Source: Pseudomonadota bacterium (GTDB taxonomy: Bacteria > Pseudomonadota > Alphaproteobacteria > UBA2966 > CAIVPW01). Taken from it: DNA of 6,657 bases. The stretch is taken from assembly GCA_027625125.1 (NCBI GenBank), contig JAQBXG010000093.1, positions 1-6,657 of the forward strand, read 5' to 3'. Shown one piece after another: positions 1 to 5,796 of this stretch; within the stretch, counting starts at the first letter, position 1, and each line of letters begins with the position of its first letter. The notes under the pieces are model-generated. The model was not told where the DNA came from and searched no databases. It saw only the letters and a program-made list of their open reading frames with translations. The translations under genes and the position numbers were made by a program.

Positions 1-1675
1 TTGGCAGAAAGATTCGGAACGTCGTGCCGACCCCCGGCTCCGACTTCACGGTGACCGCGCCGTTCGATTGACGGACAAAGCCGTACACCATGCTGAGGCC
101 AAGGCCGGTGCCCTTGCCCACGTCCTTGGTGGTGTAGAACGGCTCGAACACCCGCTCCATCACCTCGGGCGTCATGCCTTCGCCGGTGTCGGTCGCCTCG
201 ACGACGACATACTCGTCTTGCGGCTCGCCTTGCCTCGTCGCCACCTGCGTCTGTTGAAGCTCCGTGGTCAGCGTCAGCCGCCCGCCGACGGGCATCGCAT
301 CCCGTGCGTTCAGCGCCAGATTGACGATCGCAGCTTCGAGTTGCGCCCGGTCGACCCGCACGTTCGGCAACCCTTCGGCAAGATCGAGTTCGACCGCTAC
401 GTTGTCGCCGAGGGTTCGGCTCAGGAGTTCCTGGAACTCGCGTAGCATGTCGTTGACGTTGACCCAAACCGGCGCCAGCACCTGGTTGCTGGCGAACGCA
501 AGCAACTGCCGCGTCAGCCGCGCGCCGCGCTCCACCGCGCCCTGCGCCCGTGACAGTAAATCGAGCAACTCGGGCCGGTCGGCGACATCGTCACCGAGCA
601 GTTCGAGATTGCCCCGGACGACCAGCAAAAGATTGTTGAAATCATGGGCGATTCCGCCGGTCAACTGGCCCAGGGATGCGAGCTGGTTGGACTGGCGTTC
701 GTCGCGCACCCGGCGCCGTTCGTCGGTCACGTCGGTCGAAAGCCAGAACAGTCCGCTGACCTTGCCGGTTTCGTCCCGCTCCGGAATCCATTCGTCTCGA
801 TAGGTCTTTTCTTCTTCGTCTGCCGCCTTTGGTCGGGCGACCCAGTCGCTTTCATGGTGGTCGCCGTCAAGGGCGCGCCGGATATGCGGCTGCATCGCGG
901 CGACGGTATCCGGCGCATAGAATTCGGACAACGGTCGCCCAACCATTTCGCGCGGCTCGCGTTGTTGGTCGTGGGCCGCCGGCATGTTGACGAACCGGAT
1001 CACCTGTTGCGGATCGAGACGCAGAATCCGCACCGGCAGACTGTCGGTCACGAGTTGGAATTGTCGCCGGCTGCTGGCGACTTCGGTCAGGTGATCCGAC
1101 AGATCCTTGTGCGATTCCTTGAGTACGCGGTTTCGTTCCGATTGCTGCGCGACACGCAGCACGAAGATCACGATGGCGATGCCGAACGCCAGTTGCACAA
1201 TTCCGACGACAACCATGTGGGTCGCGCGCCCGGCACCCGCGAACGGCTCGAGCGATGATGCGTGCCACAGCGTCACCGCGCCGATGACCTGACCGTCGTA
1301 CAGGATTTCTTCGGTTACCTGCCAGTCGTCTTCGGCGTCGAATCCCGTACTTTGGCGGCGATAGATCGGACCGCGCAAGTCCGACGTGATTTCGATCGCG
1401 CTGATCGCGTCGTTTTCAAATACCGCGCCCGCGAGCGCCGCCCCGGCGTCGGGCGTCAGGTTCCACAACGGGTCTGCCAGACCTTCGGCAACGACATGCG
1501 CCAGCGCGCGCAATTCAGCGTGGTACGCATCCGCCCGCTCCACGGGCAGGGTGAACAGTTCGTACCAGGTGACGATCAGCAGCGGGCCGCTGATCCCCGC
1601 CAGCAGCAACAGAAAGACCGCCGCCGTGGTGATCGGGCTGCGCGGCGATGCCGCTCTCCGGCGTAGCCGGGTCAT
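1..1675 (-). CDS. Membrane PAS-domain sensor histidine kinase (C-terminus beyond window edge)
   Basis: Inner-membrane sensor kinase of a two-component system. The 558 residues in the window are, in order: membrane segment about 16-37; periplasmic sensor region about 38-151, containing a PLWNLTPDA motif near 69-77; second membrane segment about 153-174; a charged linker; a PAS domain about 205-320; a dimerisation/phosphoacceptor helix with GGIAHDFNNLL, whose His344 is the predicted phosphorylation site; and a HATPase domain. The ATPase shows an N box (VNLALNARDAM, 451-461), G1 box (DTGEGM, 496-501), F box (FEPFYTTK, 510-517) and G2 box (GKGTGLGLSMV, 520-530). All catalytic motifs look intact. 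The reading frame is open to position 1. Kinases with HDFNN and DVGKGTGLGLSMVYG motifs are often hybrid proteins ending in a receiver domain, so one may follow outside the window; that is inference. The ATG at 1675 overlaps the stop of the upstream secreted-protein gene, so the two are probably translationally coupled. The signal sensed is unknown. Confidence 0.93.
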   Translation of the reverse strand, partial: MTRLRRRAASPRSPITTAAVFLLLLAGISGPLLIVTWYELFTLPVERADAYHAELRALAHVVAEGLADPLWNLTPDAGAALAGAVFENDAISAIEITSDLRGPIYRRQSTGFDAEDDWQVTEEILYDGQVIGAVTLWHASSLEPFAGAGRATHMVVVGIVQLAFGIAIVIFVLRVAQQSERNRVLKESHKDLSDHLTEVASSRRQFQLVTDSLPVRILRLDPQQVIRFVNMPAAHDQQREPREMVGRPLSEFYAPDTVAAMQPHIRRALDGDHHESDWVARPKAADEEEKTYRDEWIPERDETGKVSGLFWLSTDVTDERRRVRDERQSNQLASLGQLTGGIAHDFNNLLLVVRGNLELLGDDVADRPELLDLLSRAQGAVERGARLTRQLLAFASNQVLAPVWVNVNDMLREFQELLSRTLGDNVAVELDLAEGLPNVRVDRAQLEAAIVNLALNARDAMPVGGRLTLTTELQQTQVATRQGEPQDEYVVVEATDTGEGMTPEVMERVFEPFYTTKDVGKGTGLGLSMVYGFVRQSNGAVTVKSEPGVGTTFRIFLP

Positions 1676-1884
1676 TCCGCGTTCCGAAGGCGTTCCGCAA
1701 TCCCGCCAAAGGATTCGGTCAGGTGGTCCCGGTCGATGGGGTCAACCTCGCCGTTCGAACCACGCGCCGCGTACGGCGGATGTTCGCAGATGCAGAAGCG
1801 GCCCGTGTCGGCGCGCGCCGCCGAGGCCACGAGAGCCGGCGCCAGGAGCGCTGAAAGAACGCAGATGACGGATCGGAACCGCAC
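1672..1884 (-). CDS. Small secreted Cys-x-Cys protein, 70 aa, coupled to the sensor kinase
   Basis: I do not recognise the family. The product has a typical Sec signal peptide: basic MRFR, a hydrophobic core at about 5-20, and a likely cleavage after SAARA (residue 25). The mature part is only about 45 residues and begins DTGRFCICEHPPYAARG, with Cys31 and Cys33 and then His35; the rest is acidic to polar. Three things support coding: the signal peptide, about 77% G/C at third codon positions by hand count, and the TGA at 1672-1674 lying inside the kinase start (ATGA). The start is uncertain. GTG at 1884 gives the cleanest signal peptide but has no well-placed ribosome binding site, and the nearest GGAGG lies about 21 nt upstream. 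An in-frame ATG at 1959 would add 25 residues. Metal binding or redox chemistry by the CxC, and a role as accessory to the kinase sensor domain, are guesses from motif and position. Confidence 0.68.
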   Translation of the reverse strand: MRFRSVICVLSALLAPALVASAARADTGRFCICEHPPYAARGSNGEVDPIDRDHLTESFGGIAERLRNAE

Positions 1885-2104
1885 CAGAACGCCCGACTCA
1901 ATCAACCTCCGGATACTCCGCTGCTCTGCAGACCGATCGCCGACCACGGCCGACGACATCCGGCGCTTCTGTTTCCGATCCAATGTAGGCGCTGGACCGC
2001 ACCGGAGTCGACATCGACGGCCGGCGCCGGACCGGGGCCAGGCGGTACCCGGATTGACGGCGCCGGGACTTGCCGCACGGCGGCGCGGCGCGTAACACTG
2101 GCGC
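1885..2104. promoter_or_regulatory. Divergent intergenic region between kinase operon and amidohydrolase gene
   Basis: These 220 bp separate two divergently transcribed units and should hold both promoters. I see no gene of their own here. Visible dyads are GTCGACATCGAC at 2007-2018 (two 5-bp arms around CA) and the perfect palindrome CCGGCGCCGG at 2021-2030; in DNA this GC-rich the second is weak evidence. A GGAGG (minus strand) sits near 1905-1909, too far from the chosen GTG start of the small gene to serve it well. I found no convincing minus-strand promoter. Confidence 0.5.
2070..2098 (+). promoter_or_regulatory. Possible promoter giving a leaderless amidohydrolase mRNA
   Basis: TTGCCG (2070-2075) and TAACAC (2093-2098) are separated by 17 bp. 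They match the sigma-70 -35 and -10 consensus at 4 and 3 of 6 positions. Transcription from such a site would begin at about 2105, the A of the amidohydrolase ATG, and there is no Shine-Dalgarno sequence before that ATG. The match is weak and the leaderless reading is inference. Confidence 0.25.
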
Positions 2105-3019
2105 ATGGTCGAGGATTCCCCGCCGCGCTCGATGGTCCACGCCGCCCCCGGCGGCCGGCAGCCGCCGTTCGACATCGTCGCCCCGGCCGTGCAGACGGTG
2201 CCGCTGGTGTTCGCGTCGCCGCATTCGGGCACCCAGTACGACCCGGATTTCGTCGCCGCATCGCGGCTGGACCAGATTTCGTTGCGGCGATCGGAGGACA
2301 GTTTTGTCGACGAACTGTTCGGCGCGGCCCCCGCGTTCGGCGCGCCGTTGCTGCGGGCGCTGTTCCCGCGGGTGTATCTGGACCCGAATCGCGAACCGTG
2401 GGAACTGGACCCCGGCATGTTCGAGGATGCGCTGCCGGACTGGGTCAATACCACGTCGCTGCGGGTGGCCGGCGGATTGGGAACGATCGCGCGGGTGGTC
2501 ACCAACGGCGCCGAGGTGTATCGGGCCAAATTGAAGTTCTCGGAAGCAGAGCGCCGCATCCGCACGCTGTACATCCCGTTTCACGAGGCGATCCAGGACC
2601 TGTTGGCGGCCACCGTCGAGCGCTTTGGCACCGCCATTCTGATCGATTGCCACTCGATGCCGTCGGTCGGCGGCCCGATGGACCGCGACCCGGGCCACGA
2701 ACGCGCCGACGTCGTGCTGGGCGACCGTTATGGCACCGCCTGCGCCAGCGTCGTCACCGATACCGCCGAGAATGTGTTGACGGCGATGGGCTATCGCGTC
2801 GCCCGCAACGACCCCTATGCCGGTGGCTTTACGACGCGAAACTACGGTCGCCCGGACGCGGGCATCCACGCGTTGCAAATCGAGATCAAGCGTTCGCTGT
2901 ATATGGACGAGGCGCGTATCACCCGGCTGCCGCAGATGGCCGGAGTCGCCGAGCGAATGCGCACGCTGATCGCGGCCCTTGCCGCGATCGACCACGCGCA
3001 ACTCGCGCATCCGGCCTGA
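2105..3019 (+). CDS. N-formylglutamate amidohydrolase family protein (HutG-type)
   Basis: This 304-residue protein fits the FGase family (N-formyl-L-glutamate + water to L-glutamate + formate), the last step of one histidine degradation route; it is expected to be a cytoplasmic metal-dependent hydrolase. Recognisable blocks are FASPHSGTQY (His40), PRVYLDPNREPWELD (88-102), GGLGTIARVV (123-132), LIDCHSMPS (His183, 179-187), GRPDAGIHALQIEIKRSLYMDE (starting at 248, with His255 and Glu260). The histidines and acids are the candidate metal and catalytic residues. Length is normal for the family. The ATG at 2105 follows an in-frame TAA at 2093 and has no clear ribosome binding site; an in-frame ATG at 2132 is the alternative. 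No other hut genes are visible, so its true substrate may be a related N-acyl amino acid. It converges on amrS with 7 bp between stop codons. Confidence 0.9.
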   Translation: MVEDSPPRSMVHAAPGGRQPPFDIVAPAVQTVPLVFASPHSGTQYDPDFVAASRLDQISLRRSEDSFVDELFGAAPAFGAPLLRALFPRVYLDPNREPWELDPGMFEDALPDWVNTTSLRVAGGLGTIARVVTNGAEVYRAKLKFSEAERRIRTLYIPFHEAIQDLLAATVERFGTAILIDCHSMPSVGGPMDRDPGHERADVVLGDRYGTACASVVTDTAENVLTAMGYRVARNDPYAGGFTTRNYGRPDAGIHALQIEIKRSLYMDEARITRLPQMAGVAERMRTLIAALAAIDHAQLAHPA

Positions 3020-3026
3020 GGCCGAC

Positions 3027-4184
3027 CTAGAATCCCGCCGCCGCGCGTTCCGCGGCGAGGCGCCGCAGGTTCACCGGCTGCCGCCGCGGTCCCCAGGCGC
3101 CGGGCGGGCCGTCGAACACCCCGGCGCAGGCGGCGCCGCACTGGCTGCAATTGCCCTGGGCGTCCAGGTTCCAGGCCCCGAGCTTGTACCAGTCGCGCTC
3201 GATCAGCAACGCCCCGCACGAATGGCAGTACGTCGAGCCGGCGCGGGTGTCGTGGACGTTGCCGACATAGACGTGGTGGAGGCCCGCATCGAGGGCGATG
3301 CGGCGCGCGCGCAACAGCGTTTCGTGCGGCGTCGGCGGAACGTCGCGCATGCGGTAATCGGGATGAAATGCGCTGAAATGCAACGGCACGTCCGGCCCCA
3401 GCTCGCGCACGAACCAGTCGGCGAGGCGGACAAGTTCGGCATCGGAATCGTTGTGGCCGGGAATCAGCAGCGTCGTTACCTCGAGCCACGTATCGGTTTC
3501 GTGATGCACGTATTGCAGGGTTTCGAGAACGTCGCCGAGACGCACGGTGCAGAGTTCGCGGTAGAACTTGTCGTCGAACGCCTTCAGGTCGATGTTGGCG
3601 GCATCGAGGTGGCGGTAGAATTCGGCCCGCGGCGCGGGGCTGATGTAGCCCGCCGTCACCGCCACCGTGCGGATACCGGATTCGTGGCACGCCTGGGCGA
3701 TATCGACGGCGTATTCGAGAAAGATCGTCGGGTCGTTATAGGTGAACGCGACCGAGCGGCACCCGAGCGCCTGCGCCGACGCGGCGAGCAGCTCCGGTGA
3801 CGCGGCGTCGGCGAGGATGTCCATTTCGCGCGACTTCGACATGTCCCAGTTCTGGCAAAACTTGCAGGTCAGGTTGCAGCCGGCGGTGCCGAAACTGAGA
3901 ACCGGCGTGCCGGGCAGGAAGTGGTTCAGCGGTTTCTTTTCGATCGGATCGATGCAGAACCCGGAGGACCGGCCCCAGGTGGTCAGCACGATGCCGTCCG
4001 CAGTCGCGGCGCGCACAAAGCACAGTCCGCGCTGGCCTTCGTGAATCCGGCATTGCCGGGGACACAGGTCGCACTGCACGCGCCCGTCCGGCAGCCGCTG
4101 CCAGTAGCGGCCCGGCGCACCGTCGAACGATTCCGGCGCGGCTTGTATTGCCGCCGGACCGTCCGGTACGCTTGCTTCGTTCAT
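3027..4184 (-). CDS. amrS: AmmeMemoRadiSam system radical SAM enzyme
   Basis: This 385-residue cytoplasmic radical SAM protein is related to pyruvate formate-lyase activating enzymes. The cluster motif CNLTCKFC (Cys103, Cys107, Cys110) would bind the 4Fe-4S cluster that cleaves S-adenosylmethionine. Before it is a cysteine-rich region (CDLCPRQC at 38-45, Cys55), and after it FTYNDPTIFLEYAVD and NIDLKAFDDKFY, both typical of the family. A C-terminal pair of CxxC knuckles (Cys320/323 and Cys346/349) looks like a metal-binding ribbon, another hallmark of AmrS. The ATG at 4184 (MNEASVPDGP) leaves a short leader before the conserved part; an in-frame extension to 4277 adds an arginine-rich stretch unlike the family and runs into the neighbouring gene. 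The fused Memo-AMMECR1 partner is divergent, about 44 bp away. The substrate of this system is, to my knowledge, not established. No strong Shine-Dalgarno is visible. Confidence 0.95.
   Translation of the reverse strand: MNEASVPDGPAAIQAAPESFDGAPGRYWQRLPDGRVQCDLCPRQCRIHEGQRGLCFVRAATADGIVLTTWGRSSGFCIDPIEKKPLNHFLPGTPVLSFGTAGCNLTCKFCQNWDMSKSREMDILADAASPELLAASAQALGCRSVAFTYNDPTIFLEYAVDIAQACHESGIRTVAVTAGYISPAPRAEFYRHLDAANIDLKAFDDKFYRELCTVRLGDVLETLQYVHHETDTWLEVTTLLIPGHNDSDAELVRLADWFVRELGPDVPLHFSAFHPDYRMRDVPPTPHETLLRARRIALDAGLHHVYVGNVHDTRAGSTYCHSCGALLIERDWYKLGAWNLDAQGNCSQCGAACAGVFDGPPGAWGPRRQPVNLRRLAAERAAAGF
4143..4172 (+). promoter_or_regulatory. Possible promoter with 13-bp palindrome upstream of the Memo-AMMECR1 gene
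   Basis: Inside the start of amrS there is TTGTAT (4143-4148), an 18-bp spacer and TACGCT (4167-4172) on the plus strand. The spacer contains a perfect dyad, CCGGAC-C-GTCCGG (4154-4166). This could be a promoter with an operator for the divergent fusion gene. The boxes match consensus poorly and the dyad is also amrS coding sequence, so chance is a real alternative. Confidence 0.2.
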
Positions 4185-4228
4185 CCGTCTTTCGCCCCAT
4201 GTTGGATGCGCCGCGAAAACCCGCACCC

Positions 4229-5677
4229 ATGAACGAGACCGCCGCCGCCGTTCGCCAACCGTTCGTCGCCGGGACATTCTATCCCGCCGATGCCGATGCG
4301 CTGCGCGAGGCGGTGGCGGGATACGTCGCCGGCGGCGCGAACGCCTCGCCCGACGCCCCGGTGCCGAAGGCGATTATCGCCCCCCATGCCGGTTTCGTCT
4401 ATTCGGGGCCGGTCGCCGGCAGCGCCTATGCCCGGTTGGCGCCGGGGCGCGGGCGGATCTCGCGGGTCGTGCTGGCCGGGCCCTCGCACCGGGTCTGGTT
4501 CCGCGGCATCGCCGTGCCGACGGTGGCCGCATTCGAGACGCCGTTGGGCCGCGTGCCGCTGGACTTGGCCGCGATCCGGCGGCTGTGCGCGCATTCGTTC
4601 GTCGCCGCGCGTGACGACGCCCACGCCGCCGAACACAGCCTGGAGGTGCATCTGCCGTTCTTGCAGCAGGTGCTGGGCGACTTTGCGCTGGTGCCGATGG
4701 TGGTCGGGGACGCCGCGCCGGACGAGGTCGCGGCTGCGCTGGAGGCGGTATGGGGCGGGCCGGAGACGGCAATTGTCATCAGTTCGGACCTGAGCCACTA
4801 CCACCCCTATGACAGCGCCCGGACGCTGGACGAGGCAACCGCCGCGGCGATCGCGTCGCTGGACATGGACGGCATCGCCGAACAGGGGGCGTGCGGGCGG
4901 CGGCCGATCCGCGGCCTGTTACAGGTGGCGCGGCGGCGGGGGCTGCGCGCGGCGACAATCGATCTGCGAAATTCCGGCGACACGGCCGGGCCACGGGATC
5001 GCGTGGTCGGATACGGATCGTTCGTGTTCGAGGAGCCGCGGGCGGCGCTGGGGGACGAGACACGCGGGTTCCTTCTGGCGGCGGCGCGCGATGCCATCGC
5101 CGCCGGCGCGGACGGCGAACCCGGCGGATGGACCGGCGATGCGCCGGCGGAGGTACGGCGGCCCGGCGCGAGCTTCGTGACGTTGACTGCGGCGGGCAAG
5201 CTGCGCGGATGCATCGGCTCGCTGGCGCCACGGGGACCGCTGATCGACGACGTGACCCGGAACGCCTGGCGCAGCGCCTATCGCGATCCCAGGTTCCCAC
5301 CGGTGCCCGCCGACGAGGTGGCGGGGCTGCACATCGGCATCTCGGTGCTGGGGACGCCCGAAGAAATGTCGGCGCAATCCGAGGCGGAGGTCATTTCGGC
5401 ATTGCGGCCGGGCGTGGATGGGGTGATCCTGCGGGACCAGGGACGGCAGGGTACGTTTCTGCCCCAGGTATGGGAGACGCTGCCCGACCCGGCGACGTTT
5501 CTGGGACGGTTGAAGGGGAAGGCCGGGTTACCCCAGGATTATTGGTCGCCAACCATTCGGCTTTGGCGGTACGAAACCGAGTCGTTCGCGGAGCCGGTGG
5601 GCAGCCTCGGCGAGTCAGCGAGCGAGAACGAGGGGATTGCCAAAACACTCCGAGGGAGTGTTACAGAAAGCACTTAG
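4229..5677 (+). CDS. amrB-amrA: AmmeMemoRadiSam proteins B and A fused: Memo domain + AMMECR1 domain
   Basis: One 482-residue protein carries two partners of the radical SAM enzyme. Residues about 8-270 are a Memo (AmrB) domain: RQPFVAGTFYPAD near the start, APHAGFVYSGP (His53), GPSHRVWF (His87), AEHSLEVHLPF (134-144), SSDLSHYHPY (185-194) and GACGRRP (Cys222). The two histidines and the cysteine correspond to the metal site known in Memo proteins. Residues about 272-456 are an AMMECR1 (AmrA) domain with its signature LRGCIG (325-330), followed by NAWRSAYRDPRFPPV (345-359) and a C-terminal DYWSP block (437-441). About 26 further residues, 457-482, lie outside both domains. I chose ATG 4229 because it puts the conserved RxPFVAGTFYP motif close to the N-terminus; ATG 4199 and 4148 are alternatives, and none has a clear ribosome binding site. 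The gene is divergent from amrS. Domain identities are sure; the biochemical role is not known. Confidence 0.94.
   Translation: MNETAAAVRQPFVAGTFYPADADALREAVAGYVAGGANASPDAPVPKAIIAPHAGFVYSGPVAGSAYARLAPGRGRISRVVLAGPSHRVWFRGIAVPTVAAFETPLGRVPLDLAAIRRLCAHSFVAARDDAHAAEHSLEVHLPFLQQVLGDFALVPMVVGDAAPDEVAAALEAVWGGPETAIVISSDLSHYHPYDSARTLDEATAAAIASLDMDGIAEQGACGRRPIRGLLQVARRRGLRAATIDLRNSGDTAGPRDRVVGYGSFVFEEPRAALGDETRGFLLAAARDAIAAGADGEPGGWTGDAPAEVRRPGASFVTLTAAGKLRGCIGSLAPRGPLIDDVTRNAWRSAYRDPRFPPVPADEVAGLHIGISVLGTPEEMSAQSEAEVISALRPGVDGVILRDQGRQGTFLPQVWETLPDPATFLGRLKGKAGLPQDYWSPTIRLWRYETESFAEPVGSLGESASENEGIAKTLRGSVTEST
5644..5662 (+). terminator. Perfect hairpin at the 3' end of the Memo-AMMECR1 gene
   Basis: AACACTCC-GAG-GGAGTGTT is an 8-bp perfect stem with a 3-nt loop, ending 12 nt before the TAG at 5675. 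It lacks a downstream T run on the plus strand. On the minus strand the stem runs into TTTT, but no minus-strand gene ends here. It may be a weak or factor-assisted terminator, an mRNA-stabilising end, or part of a short repeat element. Confidence 0.35.
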
Positions 5678-5796
5678 AGAACGACCAGATCGTATTGATT
5701 CAGTTACGAAAAACCAGTTGACATCGCGAGTCGGGAACTTCATCGTTCCCGGCAGAATCGCGGGCGCGCGACGGTTTACAGCGGGGACGGTGGGGA
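5678..5796. promoter_or_regulatory. AT-enriched gap with TTGACA box and inverted repeat before the peptidase-type gene
   Basis: This 119-bp gap should contain the promoter of the following envelope gene. TTGACA at 5718-5723 is an exact sigma-70 -35 consensus, but about 17 bp downstream there is no good -10 box. A dyad, CGGGAAC-TTCATC-GTTCCCG, occupies 5732-5751, where the -10 region would be, and could be an operator or a hairpin in the leader. The sequence from 5641 to about 5720 is near 42% GC by hand count, far below its surroundings. Confidence 0.4.

Noticed and set aside
264..1258. Open frames of 179 and 204 residues on the plus strand over the kinase
   Set aside because: They are antisense to a full set of kinase motifs, and their translations are low-complexity Ser/Arg or lack any family signature.
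1672..2574. 300-residue minus-strand extension of the small secreted-protein frame
   Set aside because: Only the last 70 or so residues look like protein, with a signal peptide at their start. The upstream part overlaps the amidohydrolase gene in antisense.
1898..3010. 370-residue open frame on the minus strand, antisense to the amidohydrolase
   Set aside because: Its composition is arginine-, glycine- and histidine-rich with no domain, and it lies opposite a clear conserved enzyme. It is a GC-driven shadow.
2842..3690. 282-residue minus-strand frame overlapping amrS in another frame
   Set aside because: It is arginine/proline-rich and shares DNA with the well-supported amrS frame. No independent evidence.
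4185..4277. N-terminal extension of amrS to the ATG at 4277
   Set aside because: The added 31 residues are mostly arginine and unlike the family, and they would overlap the divergent gene's conserved N-terminus.
4891..5721. 276-residue plus-strand frame inside the Memo-AMMECR1 gene
   Set aside because: It is the +1 shadow of the fused gene, rich in Arg and Gly, with no recognisable domain.
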